Source: Cycas panzhihuaensis
Lineage: Eukaryota > Cycadophyta
Length of the DNA: 64,000 bases
Reading direction: 5' to 3'
Assembly (NCBI GenBank): GCA_023213395.1
Contig: CM041465.1
Location: forward strand, 185,325,741-185,389,740
The translations under genes and the position numbers were made by a program. Positions 24,731 to 38,029 of this stretch are shown piece by piece (the first letter of the stretch is position 1; every line of letters starts with the position of its first letter). Under the pieces are notes generated by a model. It was given only the letters and a program-made list of their open reading frames with translations, was not told the origin of the DNA and did no database searches.

Positions 24731-26306
24731 TAAAGTATTATAAATTTATACATATATCTCTTTCTACCTTCTTGGTATTTAGGATAAGTCATATATTGGC
24801 TTCATCTCCACCTATAATTCATAGTTTGAGTCTAGATGTGTGGGTTGTTGAGGACCTTTGAATCCAATTATTTGGGTCCATTGAAACCTCAATTATGATC
24901 AAAACCTACTTAATATTTTGAGGGATAAAATAAATTTTAAAAATTTATCATGATAGTGATATTAAGTTTCTCATGGGATCCATTTTCTAATATATTTTAT
25001 AATCAAAGTGAGCTTACAAACTTGAGGCTTAGTTGTATTATTTAATTCTTGCCCAATTCCCTTTACTCATTGAATTGATTTTGAGTTATTATTGCATCTC
25101 CTCATGACTTTAATCATTCATATTAGTAGAGGAAGTTGTGGGAACCTTGGTCCTTTTATTTTAGCTTAAACCCTTTGAGACTAATTAGGACATGTTTGGA
25201 TTCGCTTTAGGATCTATTTGCCTATAAGAATTAATAATATTGTTGAATATACTACTATTACTAAAGCCTTAACTAATGCATTACAAGCCTATCATGGCCC
25301 CATTCTATTATTTTTTAACTCTTAACTAGTAGTCTGCTAACTTACTTAGGTCTATCAAGTCTATTGCCCTTAATCACACACTCTTATTAACCAAGTTCAT
25401 TTGTTATTATCATAATTCTCATTAGTATCAATCTAGTACCTCTTATGAGGACGCAACTTTAAGACTGATCAACTCATTACTTTTATTCTCAAGCATTACT
25501 TACCATAGGTGGGCAATTCTCCTAATGGATATCAAGCTCACTAGTAAAGTTGAGCCAATGTGCCATCTTCCTCGTCAATCTTCATTGAGTCTTTGAAATG
25601 AGGGTAAATTGTTTAATGATCCTCTAAGAGTTTAAACTAGACCTTTACTTTAAAATAAGGGTAAACTAACTTGCAAATTTATAAATATTTAGCTTGACTA
25701 TAGCTTTCTAAACGAGACAACACTCTTATGGAATCCATATTCTTATCCTTTCTTATTTATGTTATGTACTTTTAATTAGTTACTTTTTTGGAAATTAATC
25801 AAAAAATATAAAAATATTATTTAAAAAAAAATCTAAAAATATCATACAATAACAAAAGACCACAAAATTATAAAACTAAAAAATTTAAAACATAGCCCTG
25901 AGACAAGCCTAAACAACTCGACCTCTAATAAATAATTTCTAATAATGTTAAACTATGGTGATCCTCCTTAGCTCTTGAGTTGAATCATTGGATTTTAAGC
26001 CTAAACCTTTTTAGTTATTAAGGCACTTAAGACTACTATGAAAAATAATGACTAAAGAGGATAAATTATAGTAGCCCATTTATGTTTATCTAGGTTCATC
26101 ATAGCCATTAGCTCATCCTAATTTGATTAGGCCATTGGTCAATCCTCTATACTATTTAGCATATCTCTGAAATCATTATCGATGAGGTTAAACTAAGGGA
26201 AACATACTCTAAACACCTGTTGAAAAGACTAAACTATAGTAGACTACATTCTCCGTTTATTTTTATAAGCTCATTATAAGTCTAACTAAGGAATTGTTGA
26301 GAGCAT
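24731..26306 (+). other. Post-integrase spacer of the gypsy element, second part; no gene
   Basis: AT-rich non-coding DNA. Loose copies of the TAAACTA phrase appear between about 25590 and 26270. Nothing else was recognised. Confidence 0.5.
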
Positions 26307-26311
26307 TCACC

Positions 26312-26710
26312 TATTAAAATATGGTATCAGAAAAATCTACTATGCTATTAATTGTTAGAAATAGAGGTATATAAACACGTCACATAGGTCTTAAGATCAC
26401 ACAAGATTGTAAGACTATGCGATACAGGTAGAAATAGAGAATAAACATAAATATATACATACACAATACAACATACTTGTAGGAAATGGCCACCTCCAAA
26501 TTATATTATCAAACCTATATATATATATATATATATATATAGAGTACATTATACCACCCAACTATCCAAACACATTTTAGAAGTCTCTTAGTAAACCAAT
26601 GACTAAACATAATAAAGAAGTGTGTACATTATGACCTTAGTGCACATTAAAGGGATAACCACATTGATTTAAATCAATTAAATATTTACATTAGTTAATA
26701 TTACTTTATA
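26312..26710 (-). repeat. 3' LTR of the minus-strand non-autonomous element
   Basis: It matches 28663-29048 along its length, for example GTAGGAAATGGCCACCTCCAA, AAGAAGTGTG and GATTTAAATCAATTAAATAT. It is longer only because of a TA-repeat expansion at 26518-26541. Its terminal TG/CA have decayed to TA at both ends. Confidence 0.85.
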
Positions 26711-26720
26711 TTCCTCCACT

Positions 26721-28647
26721 AATGTTAAACCATGCCATATAATTACTTTAAATCTTGACATCGGGTCTATATTAGACCACATAGATAACTAGATACTATA
26801 CCCACTAGTCCTTTAAAAAGGCCTTCTCATATATGATTTACCAATATTTTCCTGCTAAGTTGCTCTTACCTACTTCTATTTTGTCTATTTTTGTCTCTTT
26901 TAATTGAGGCCACACTTCCAAGAGAAAAATTAAGTTAAAAACCCTTATTGTTATCCACTACACCATGGGACAAACCTGTAAAAATAGTTATGTGAGTAGA
27001 AACATATAACAAAACACCTCATTTTCTAGGCATAGGTTCCATTTTAACACCTGGTCAAATCAATATCTAAACTTCACACCATTAAAACCACCTTGAAATA
27101 TCCTCAAAACATATTATATAACCACTCATTAGAAATCTCCATGAGCTAGCTTTTTATCACAACTGATGACACTTAATTTTGATGTTGTATGAGGGAGATA
27201 CAACTATTTTAATAACTAGAAATCTAAAAAAAAAAAAGGGCTTATAGCCCCTCTTAATTTGGCTCCTAGTCATCCATATAACCTCCTCTAAGGTCTAAGT
27301 AGATTATAAAACACATAAAAAATAATTTAATATCACTTTATAATGTTTAGAAATATTAGAAGATGAAAATAAAAAATTTTCATTATTGTATCATCTCATG
27401 GCATGTGTGCAACCTATATGAAGTATGTTTTTATGTCCAATCACTATTTTTGAAAAGTTTTTTAATATGTAAAGCACTAGAACACCATTTTAGGGAACTA
27501 CAAAATCAATGGAAGTCTCAGAATTGTAAAATATATATATCTAACAATGAGTTTCCTTTATAGACATAATGTCAAAAATACTCAACAATAGACAAAGCCA
27601 AAAAACTAGCACCTAACTTTATTTATTCATTTTAGTAGGTTTCCAAAACCTTTATCTTTCATCTATAGATCTTTCTAGAGTTTTATAGGAGTAAAAATAT
27701 AAGAAAAATAGTTTAATTCTCCATCAAAACCATACAACTCTTACTACTATACTAGATTGTTGCCATAGCTCTTTACAATAGCTTACACCTCTATTTGTAT
27801 GTTAGATCCCCATCACAAACCCTCTTTATCTCTATTATGGATTAAAAACAAGAGAGTGAATCATAAATAATTAAGATCTACAAGTTATTTGTGCAATGTT
27901 TTAGCAATATAAACTATTATAAGGGTTTTAAAATGGTATATGCATCCACCAACACATTGAGCATCAAACCCTTTATCAAATAATAATTATTTATCCTCTA
28001 ACTTGTTGATGGAATGGTACCATATCCCTCTTGAGCTTATAAACCTTATTACACATACTTGTTGACTAGTATTCTTTATATACATAGGTTCTCAACATCA
28101 ACAAGCTCTACACCAAGCCCCAGACACACTAATTTTCATCAACATGAGCCAACAAACTGCTTACTATTCTCAACATGCCGTAAAACACTCATCAATCACT
28201 ATTGTATTTATGATAGAGGGAGAAACCAAGACCAACTTGCCACAACACTGACTTCACAAGGTGATCAAGATTATATTCGAAGCCCCACTCTTGGACTCAT
28301 GTGTAACACCTATATATCAAAATATGCAACAAACCTTTGTGAGATTTGAGATGGCCATAATAATTATGCATCGACTAGATTTTTTGCATAAGCACCAACA
28401 TGCTCTAAGCTTATGACACTAATGTGATTTCAGGTGTCCTACATGACTGTGGTTTGAAACTATCCACAACCTATAATAGAACCTTGCCATATAAATAAAT
28501 AAGCTACCCCTCTTATGGGTCACAAATAGGTATACTAAAACAAGATTAGAATAAAACTTTGATAAGTGGACATACTCATAATCTTACAACCTAACTTTGA
28601 GTTAAAAAATAAGTTTGGACCAAATCTCTAACCAAAGATCTAACCAT
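26721..28647 (-). other. Interior of the non-autonomous element; no gene
   Basis: Neither strand shows a gag, protease, integrase or RT motif. Two short + strand open frames (27363-27563 and 28059-28349) have no recognisable content and run against the element direction. Confidence 0.55.
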
Positions 28648-28661
28648 GGCTTCCATACCAA
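28648..28661 (-). other. PBS of the minus-strand non-autonomous element
   Basis: The minus strand reads TTGGTATGGAAGCC one base after the LTR, close to TTGGTATCAGAGCC. It fixes the element's direction. Confidence 0.75.
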
Positions 28662-28662
28662 T

Positions 28663-29048
28663 TGTTAAAATATGGTATGAGTAAAACATACTCTGATATT
28701 AATTAATAGAAATAAAAGTACATAAATATGTTACATAGTTCCTAAGATCATATAAAATTATAAAAGTATGCCATAAAGGTGGAAAGAAGGAATAAACATA
28801 AATATGTGCATATATAATATAACACATTTATGGGAAATAACCACCTCCAAATTTTATTATTAAACCTATACATCTTTATAATACATTACACTATCTAGTT
28901 ATCCAATCATATTTTAAAAGTCACTTAGTTAAGTAATGACTAATTAGAGTAAAGAAGTGTGCACACTATGACCCCCAATATATAGTAAAGGGATAAATAC
29001 ATTGATTTATATCAATTAAATATTTACATGGATTAACATTACCCAACA
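28663..29048 (-). repeat. 5' LTR of the minus-strand non-autonomous element
   Basis: On the + strand it runs TGTTAAAATATGG to TTACCCAACA, with intact TG/CA ends. Confidence 0.87.
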
Positions 29049-29053
29049 TCATT

Positions 29054-31049
29054 ATCTTGTAACCATTGTCTGAAGAGATTCTACTACCAAGGGGATAAGT
29101 GTTTTATGTAATACTAGAGCTTCATAGTCATCACACTAATAAGTAAGTGAAGGTATGTGCTTCTTACTTTCTAGTTTAGCTTAGTTTGGCTTAGATTAGT
29201 TCTTTTACAAGTTTATATTATCATTTGTATATTTTTCTATTGAATGAATATGCCTATATTTAATTGATGATGATTTTGACCATAGTTGATGGCTTTATAG
29301 TTGTCTATTTAAGCTCAGTGAGTTAAAGAAATGACTCTCAGTACCTTTATAAGACACATATCTCCCTTCTCTTCCTCTTATTTACAATATTAATCTACTT
29401 AACTTATTTGTTTGGATCTTTTTTACCTTAGAAGCTAGTATTTTTTTATGCTTTTTTCATCCATACTACCATGACTATTATCAACTTACTTGGATTCCTA
29501 TTTCTTCATTTATAAAAATATGATTATTATGATATTGTGAAGTTAACCATAGTACTGCTCTAAAACTTTATAGTACTACTTCAAAGTTCATGGTATTAAT
29601 TCTTTCACTTTTAAATTTTTTTTGGCCTATAGTTGGTTACGCATTTATGGCTCCTAACCATAGACCCATCTACTTATTTCATCAAAATCATGGGTTGCCT
29701 ATGGGTTTTGATTTAATATCATGGGCTAATTAATATCTTTGGCATTAATTTCCCCTAAAACCATGGGTAGTTAGCCCATGATATCCCCCTAATCAATAGG
29801 CCCAAAACCATTGGCCTTGGCCCTTCAATTTCTCTATATATACTCCTCCTTTTTATTGCAAAGGAGAGGTCAATTTCCAAGTTATTACAGTACCATTATA
29901 TTACTAAAATCTGGTCAAGGCTTCTATTTCCACTCAATATTTATTGATAGCTTTCTCACTTGGCTTGGAGATTAAAGGCTAGATGATGTTAGCACTATTG
30001 ACTAAAGTAGATTATCATTAGCATTTCCCCTTCATTAAGAATTAGGATAATGCCCCCACATTGTTTGAATTTTCACCTTCTTATTAAGTGCTTTTTATCT
30101 TCTTTCTAGCATCAAATTGTTATCGTTTTATGCTTCTTATTTTCGTCACTTTTAGTATTTCTTTTTTTTTCTTTGCACACTTCACTCTTCCATGAGTTAT
30201 CATCTTGCAGAGAGAAACAAAGTTTAGTATCACTTATCGAGCTCAAAAAAGGGTGGCAAAACTACAATTTCTGAGGCTATCTTCACACTTCCTTGTCACT
30301 TGCTTAAGCTTACATTTCAATCTCTTTAAATAGTCTATTTTCTCAGAAATTTCCCCATACATTTGTATGCAAGCTAACTTGTGTAGGTGGAGGAACTCTT
30401 TAGAGAATTTATTAAAAGTTTTAGAATATGAGGAGTAGTTAAAGGAATCTTCTTCTTCCTTCTTCCTTAATTCCCTTCCCTTAATAAATCAATTGCCTAT
30501 TATATAGTCATTATACTACCAAAATTTTACCAAACTCTTCTAAAAAGGCTAATATTTCAAAGGCCATTTTAAAGTAATTTCTAGTATATTTAATTTTTCA
30601 ACAAACTTATCTTTTTGTTATAGTTTAATTTAACAAGCAAAAATATTGTCAAAATTTTCATAGAAATCAACTATATATGTGCATGTTGACCTAATAATGT
30701 TTTGGACCTATTAGTGAATTAGAGAGCTAAAAGAAATTTTTAAGAAAAAGGGTTTGAATTGAATATTTAGCACATTGACCTAAGTATTCTTCTAACCCTC
30801 CTTTTATAGATTTATTTTTGGATAGGAAAAGGTTCAAAATCATACTTTTATTTCATATGTTTTTATTCTAGAAATGAAAAGGTAGGAAAGAGTGGCTTGC
30901 CTGCTATATGTTCATAATTCTTTGTATCTTCCCTATCTTGCATGCAAGTGTTCTATTGGTTTCAAAAAGAAAAAAATCTATTTTCTGCATTACATTATAC
31001 TGTATGTGCTTATTTATTTTTTCTTTTTAGTATGCACATTCAAAGGCTA
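29054..31049 (+). other. Last part of the gypsy spacer; no gene
   Basis: AT-rich, with long T-rich runs (about 29400-30700). The 67-codon open piece at 30892-31095 overlaps the PPT and LTR edge and is not a gene. Confidence 0.5.
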
Positions 31050-31071
31050 TAATGGGGAAGGGGGTTACATT
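31050..31071 (+). other. Polypurine tract of the giant gypsy element
   Basis: AATGGGGAAGGGGG followed by TTACAT leads into the 3' LTR start. This supports the placement of the 3' LTR edge at 31072. Confidence 0.7.
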
Positions 31072-31496
31072 TGTTATAAATCCTTAAATTTATAGGGCAC
31101 ACAAATTTATTTATAAGGTTAACTTTACTTATTTGGCATTCAAATTTAAATTACATACTAGTTGTATTTAGCATATGATGTTTGCCCTCTTAGCCTCTTT
31201 TAAGATTAGGGTAGCTACAATTTCTCTACCTAGATTTCATCACCAGATGAGAGACATAGTCTTGTTCCTTTAAGTACACCAAGTCCTCCATATTTGTGTT
31301 CTAAACAAGTGGGTGAAGGGTGTTTATCCTTGCCACATGCTTATGCATGGAGCATGGATAGCCAAGTGAACTTCATTTATCTCATTAAGAGTAGTGTCCT
31401 CTTCTACTTCACCACTTGGGAACTTGAGATTTATTGGAATCACATGTAGGAATTGTCAGGCTATCCCATAATCCTATGAGTTTGATTACTAATATT
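31072..31496 (+). repeat. 3' LTR of the giant gypsy element, left piece
   Basis: It aligns to 10993-11440 of the 5' LTR. It is interrupted by copia-3; the last five bases (ATATT, 31492-31496) are the duplication made by that insertion. Confidence 0.85.
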
Positions 31497-31819
31497 TGTT
31501 GGGATAACCCCCCAATGGCCTAAGGGTACATGCATCTAGGGCCCCTCAAAGCCACCTTTGGGGCTTCCCGCAACACCTAGAGCTACCTATTACCGTCCTT
31601 AGCTAACATATCAGATATGTTTGTATTATTTTAATTTATTTTTTAATATTGTTGGCTAACCTAGAGGGAGGGTTGAGGTGCTTAAGCGCCTCCCTAAAAA
31701 TCTATTTAAAGGGTTGCCATGCACCCTAGGTGTTTTTCAACACTACCTTCGATTATTTTAAAAATTTGTTGAATTGTGCACAATGGCATCTTGACCCGCT
31801 CTGCTCTCCTGCACCAACA
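31497..31819 (+). repeat. 5' LTR of copia-3
   Basis: TGTTGGGATAACC to ACCAACA, with a TATA-like TATTTAAA at 31703-31710. The first 30 bases are identical to the 3' copy. Confidence 0.96.
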
Positions 31820-31821
31820 TT

Positions 31822-31834
31822 TGGTATCAGAGCC
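31822..31834 (+). other. Primer-binding site of copia-3
   Basis: TGGTATCAGAGCC is a perfect complement to the plant initiator-Met tRNA 3' end and sits two bases after the LTR. Confidence 0.95.
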
Positions 31835-34800
31835 ATGCACGTTTAACAGGATTAATGTCAGCTTGATTTATTTGATATATATTTCATTTGACTATAGTTT
31901 AACTTTCATTTATTAATTATATTTGGTTAAATTTTTATATTGTTCACATAATATATTTGCTGTTGAAAATCAATGAAGGATGACCTGCAGTCTTTCCAGT
32001 CCTTTGCTCTAACCGTTGAGTGAAATTATCTCATATAACTACTCGTTAGACTCACAACTGAGAAATCTACTTACTAGAAAAGATGGTTCATGATTTCGCG
32101 CCTTATAAAGGAAGAAATCACTCATTGAACTTCAGTTCCCATTTTTTAGGTATTTTTTGTTCTAGTTCGTTCTTCCTGTACACAACTCCATTGGTCATGA
32201 AAATTTACCAACAGCTAGTCATCTCAAACATTTAGCTCCATTTAAAATTTCACGATAAACCATCTCTCTGTTGGTGAGATCCAGTCTCAGTTTCAGTTTC
32301 TCATTTTTTCATTATTTTTGCATTGTTTTCTTAAATATTTTTGATTTTTTTTTTCAAATTTAATTATTCTTACTCGAGTGCCCTCCTATAGATCTATTTC
32401 AGCTCAGATCTAAGAACTTTTAGATTTTTTCATCTCTATATGCTCTCACGTCCTCTTTGAGTTGCCTCTGTTCTTGCCGCTATCCACGTCAATTTTACCA
32501 CATATAGATCTACATTTTTTAAATTATTTTTTAGCTGTTTGGGTCAAGATGGCTTTGGTGTGGTGATTGCGTCCTTTTCTGGCAAAAATTCAACTTTGAT
32601 CCCTCTTTGTTTTACCTCTATTCATCGTTATTTGACGCGCAGGTTGTCATGAATATACAACATTATTCATTCATTTATTTCTTTGAGTAAACGTTAAATT
32701 AAATTATTATAAATTTATTTTTAAATTAAACTTTAGTGTATGACTATTTGAAATCCTTTATTAAGGCATATAGCTCCCTTGTGGTGTAAGCCCCCGGTCA
32801 CATCAGTCCAAGTGATCTTCAACTCATTGTTAAAGGGGCTTACCTCAAGTTATAAAGTATTTTCTTTTTTATTTTTTGTTAATTTTTCATTAATACATAG
32901 AGTAACTAGCTTATTTTTGAAATAACCTTTCACTGGGGTTTCAGTTTCTGACAAAACTAGTTCTGTTGAGTCTAAAATTTTGTGGGCTATAATTTTAACT
33001 AGTTATTTGCTATCTTTGGAGTAGGTTTGATCTGATTTTAATAAGGTAAAGTTAATCATTTTTTTTTCTAAGTTTTTTGGAGTTATTATCACAAAATCTC
33101 TTTTTTATCAAGTTATATTTTATCATCGAGAGATCATTTTTTACCCAGATCTACTTCGTAGTGATCTATTTTTAGTAGACTTCATCACTGTCTACTTATT
33201 TTATCTTTTAGGATTTGATTTAATCATTATTTTAATCGATGAAAGTGACACTTTAGTTTTTTTTAACATATTTACATAAAAGAATATTACTGACATTTTC
33301 GGTTGTATCTCCTCAACAAAAAAAAAAGATTTCTAAACTGTAAGATTCATTGTAATCTTGATTCAGAGAACTATTGCATGAAGGTATTTTTTGCTTGATT
33401 TGACTAATTATCTTATAGGTTTGAGCAGGTCAAAATTAACCTTATTTGTGTTGCCTATTTTATTAACCTTAGAAGGACACTTTTAATAGTTTCTTTAATA
33501 TATTGAGCTTCATAGCTCAGAATTGAGTATCATCTGATTTTAGTGAAAGATTTTTTAGAGACCTATAGTTTTAAGTTATTTTTATTTCATTTTGAGTCTA
33601 TTTTATAGATGCTCCAAGATATTGAATTAAGGTTACTTTCAAATCCTGGTTGGACTTTTTAAAAGCTTTTTAAGCTATATTTTCTTCTTATTTCAAATAT
33701 ACTTTGCTTGATATTTGCATATTATTGATTATTAATTAGACTTGCTAGTATTCATTGAGATTTTTAGGGATTTTGTAGCTCATCTAACTTATTTTTAGGT
33801 CTCTAGAGCAAAAGGAGCTCATTTCTTATTCATTTCAGCAATCAGGTATTTCTTGCCATAGTTACTTCACTTTTATAAAATTTAATCTTATTTAAAGTCC
33901 TTTTGAGTTTGATTAAAAGTTTATTTATACCCTTTTATGATTATTAAAGGATTTTTTATCCCTATTCATTTTCAAAACAATTTGATTTTAAGTAACTTGA
34001 TTGGTTGTCATCTAGAAAATTCACTCATTTTATTTCAAATCTAAAAGAAAAAGTCCTTGGCTCTCATTTAGAATCTATTTTTATTTTTATTTCAAATTTT
34101 TAAAGAAAAAGTCCTTATTTCTTTACAAAGAAATCTAATTTTTTAAAGGGGGAGAATTCTTTATTTTTAAAGGTTCAAAAGATTTTTTTTTTTCCTTTTC
34201 AAAGTTGAAAAAGATATATTTCTTCTAAAGTGCAAAGAGAGCATTCTTTATTTTTTTTATTTTTTCAAAGGTTTCCATATCTTTTTTGGAAAGAAAAGTG
34301 AATTTTAGATTGTTTTGAAATTAAATAATTATTCTTTTTAAAAAAAGGGCTTACATAGATATTCTTTTAAAAAGGAAAGTGAATCTCTTTGTTGAAGTTG
34401 AATAATTATTTTTTCATTTGAGAAAGACATTTGATTAGTAAAAAGAGTGAATATAGATTTAAATTTATTCATAATTTCTTTATTAAAAATTGGTCATTTA
34501 TATTTACAATTTTTTTTCTAAAGATTAATAACATTCTTTTATTGAAAAAGATATTTCATACTTTACCTTTCAAATTGATATTTGAGTATTGAAAGAAATT
34601 TGATTTAGTTTTTTTTTCAAGATACATTTCTTTTTTTTTTCTGAAAGGAACTTTATTTGTAAGAAAAACCACATATAATAAATTTTTTCTCACATTAAAT
34701 AAGATAAATACTCGATTTAAACCACCTTTTATTCCTGCTTTGCAAGGGAAACGATTAGGACCCCTGAAGTTACCACCTTGTACATGCCACTTAACCTACT

Positions 34801-35282
34801 CATATTGGATGAGGAAAGTCTTTGGTTATCAGGCATATTTGGTGGCAAGTTGAGGTGTAAAACCTATTCCATTTATGGTGTTTAGAGACTAAGGCTAGAC
34901 CTGGAGAGGGTGAGTACCTTGGTTTGAGAACCTTCACCGTTAGATTTGTCACTAGGCACAAGTCTGGTGCAGGTGGGTCAATAATTCAAAGAGGTGTAAA
35001 AGCCTTCTTAACAGCCCACATGCTAAGGTATATAGAGCCTAGTGCTTACGTACTGGTATATTGGGTCCTTATTTTACCATCTGTCGGCAGGTGCCACTAG
35101 TTAGGATAATAACCGAAGGTTACCCCAAGAGACACATAGACTTAGAGCCTAGCAAACCTTATACATGGACTAGGTATACATTAAACCTTAGGTTAAACTT
35201 AAAAAAAAATTATTTATTTATTTATTTAACCAAAACCTTGGTGGGATAAACATATTTTTTATCATAACCTAAGTTGAGTAAC
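31835..35282 (+). other. Long leader of copia-3; no gene
   Basis: About 3.4 kb separates the PBS from the gag ATG, far longer than the few tens to hundreds of bases usual in copia elements. It is T-rich, with alternating T-runs and A/G-runs between about 33050 and 34700, then a more mixed segment (34730-35280). No protein domain was recognised on either strand. Confidence 0.6.
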
Positions 35283-36370
35283 ATGGCTACAAGCATAGGA
35301 AATATGATTATTCTAGTTTTTGATGGGATAAATTTCCTAAATTGGAATAGGAAAGTAAAATCTATCCTCACATCAAAGGAATTATGGGAAGTAGTTCAGG
35401 CAGTCTATAAAGATCTAGGTGACCAAGCCACGAATGAATAAAAGAGGGCGTACAAAGAAATGGTCAAGAAAGATAATGAGGCCCTAACATTATTATTTTG
35501 TTCCATTGATGATAAAATCTTTCTAAAGGTGAGTGAAGCAACTACTTCAAAGGCAGTATAGGATACTCTACAATTAATCTATGAAGGAGTGGCCTCATCC
35601 AAGCTTTAAACCCTTAGGAGTAAATTTGAAAACCTAAGGATGGACTCATTACCGATTTTATAACTAAGGTATAAGACCTCGTCAATCACATAAGATCTCT
35701 TGGCAAGACCCTAACGGAACAAAGGGTTATTGAAAGAATTTTAAGATGTGTTAGTGCCATACCTACCTTTGAAATGGTAGCTACCAGCATTAATGTCTCA
35801 AAAGATTTAAGTACTCTTAAGATAGAACAATTGGGTGCTATGTTAATGACTGTTAAAGAAAAGAATGCATCAAATGAATCTCTTGAACATGCTTTTATCA
35901 CTAAGGCAAGGATCCAATCTCATGGTTAAGTAAGCCATTCTAAATCTAAGCATCATTCTCTAAAGGAAAAGAATAGAAATCCTATATATGCACCTCATCA
36001 ACAAAGGCAATAAAGATATCAACCTCCTCATCAAAGACATGGAACTAATCAAAGAGATACGAGGCTAACTAGATATCAAAATGAAGAAAGACGCCAAGGT
36101 CCACACCATTGTTGTCAAATTTATCAAAGGGACACATCATCACAAAGAATAAATCTCCCTCCTCCAAATTATAGATAAAGGGAACATCCACCTCATCATT
36201 AAGAAAGAGAAAGACAATCATATATTAATAGATCATATCCTCAAAGCAGAAGTCTTAGTTATTGGAGGAAAGATTTCTTATATTACACTTTTTGCAATAG
36301 ACCTAGTTACATTGAAGATAGGTGTTTTGCCAAATATGGACCGCTTAATAAGGGAAGTGCCAATACTGTA
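35283..36370 (+). pseudogene. Copia-3 gag, decayed
   Basis: From the ATG at 35283, translation begins MATSIGNMIILVFDGINFLNW, a typical copia Gag start. ELWEVVQAVYKDLGD and LLFCSIDDKIFLKVSEATTSKAV follow, with stops in place of Gln or Trp. A decayed knuckle region (FCNRPSYIEDRCFAKYG near 36290-36340) ends it. Confidence 0.9.
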
Positions 36371-36429
36371 GTATAAGATAGAGAAAATTAGATATATTTA
36401 TCTTGCTTTCTAGTTAATAAAAATGAAGA

Positions 36430-37690
36430 TAATAGTTGGTACATTGATTCTGGATGTTCAACCCACATGACTCATAAAAAGGGTTGGTTTCAAACTATGG
36501 ACATATCCAAAAAGGGTTCTATTATGTTTGGAGATGACACAACATATGAATTTGTTGGCAAAGGGAACGTAGCCCTCCAAATTGATTCTGGAGAAACTAA
36601 ATACATTGAGGATGTGTTATATGTTCCAACATTAAGGAAGAAACTCCTATCAGTAGGACAAATGATGGGTTAAGATTATAGAGTCATTTTTGACAATGGC
36701 GAGTGTGTTATCAAAGACAAAAAATAAAACAAAACAATTATTGTTAGAGAAAAAATGACAAAGGATAATCTATTTAAACTTATCATCCCCCCATCCCATG
36801 CTTTAAAGACAACCATCAAAATTGACAGTACCATATGGCATAAAAGATTTGGTCACTTAAACTATAATAGTTTGGCTTTAATAAAAAGGATGGAGATAGT
36901 TGATGGATTGCCTATCATAGAAGTAGATAAAGATGTTTATGAAGGATGTTTACTTTGAAAACAACATAGGGAAAGTTTTCTAAATTTTACTTATAGAGAA
37001 AAACATGTTCTTCAATTGGTATATACTAATATTTATGGTCCCATGGACTCTTCATCTCTAGGAGGAGCCAAATACTTTATTACTTTCATTGATGATTATA
37101 CAAGGAAAACATGGGTTTTCTTCATGAAATTTAAATCTAATACATTTCAATACTTTGTTAACTTCAAAACCTATGTGGAAAGACAAAGTGGACATAAGAT
37201 ACTCTCCCTAAGATTAGGCAGTGGGGGAGAATTTATTTCAAATCAATTCAATTCTTATTATGTTCATTATGGAATCAGGCATCAATTAACCAATCCCTAC
37301 ACCCCTTAACAAAATGGTGTAGTAGAAAGGAAAAATTGCACCATAGTTAAAATGGCAAGGTGTATGATGAAAGATAAAAGCCTTGGAAATCAATTTTAGG
37401 CTAAAGCAATACATACTACTGTATATCTAATTAACAGAAGTACCACCAAAGCACTTCAATGGAAAACTCTCAAAGAAGCATGGACAAGATATAAACCTAA
37501 CATCCATCACTTGAAAGTTTTTGGTTGCATAGCATATACTCACATTCCTGAGAAGAAAAGAACAAAATTAGATGATCATAGTACCAAATGTATTTTTATT
37601 GGCTACAGTGATATGTCAAAGTCCTATAAACTTTATGATCCAAAGGCAAGAAAGGTCATTATGAGCAGAGATATTATCTTTTAAGAAAAT
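36430..37690 (+). pseudogene. Copia-3 protease and integrase, decayed
   Basis: Protease active site WYIDSGCSTHMTH lies near 36439. IWHKRFGHLNYNSL (about 36833) is the pre-integrase motif. The integrase core keeps FIDDYTRKTWVFF and the catalytic Glu in NGVVERKN (about 37315). The second Asp block reads RLGSGGEF instead of R-S/T-D-N-G-G-E-F, so this catalytic residue is lost. The C-terminal FIGYSDMSKSYKLYDPK and MSRDIIF are clear. Confidence 0.93.
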
Positions 37691-38029
37691 GATTCATATT
37701 ATGTTTATTATTATCAAGAAAAAGGAAAGAATGTGATAATAAATCTTGATTCTAATCCTAGGTCCACATATGTGCCACCTTGGCAGCTCCATAGAAGGAC
37801 CATTGATGTTGAAAGTGGGGAGGGAACTTCTTCTCAAGCTCCACCATAAACTTTTTCTAGCGAGGAAGCCTCTCAACCTCTACCACAAATAGTTCCTAAA
37901 TGGACCTAAAGATATCATCCTATGGATAACATGTTAGACCATGATTACAATAGAAGATCAACTCGATCTCATAGAACAAACTATGCCCTTATGACTTGTG
38001 TTATGGAGACACATGAGCCTTGAAACTTT

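Larger units (their letters stand above)
26312..29048 (-). mobile_element. Non-autonomous minus-strand LTR retroelement (about 2.7 kb)
   Basis: Direct repeats of about 390 bases (26312-26710 and 28663-29048) flank a non-coding interior. On the minus strand the element has a 5' LTR (29048 to 28663, TGTTGGG...TAACA), an adjacent PBS (28648-28661), a PPT-like AGTGGAGGAA (26711-26720) and a 3' LTR. Flanking pentamers TCACC (26307-26311) and TCATT (29049-29053) differ by two transitions, a probable decayed duplication. No gag or pol motif is readable inside, so it would have depended on another copia element. It is smaller than most LARDs and larger than most TRIMs. Confidence 0.82.

Noticed and set aside
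37694-37876. Minus-strand 60-codon frame inside copia-3
   Set aside because: Opposite strand of the integrase-RT linker; no motif.
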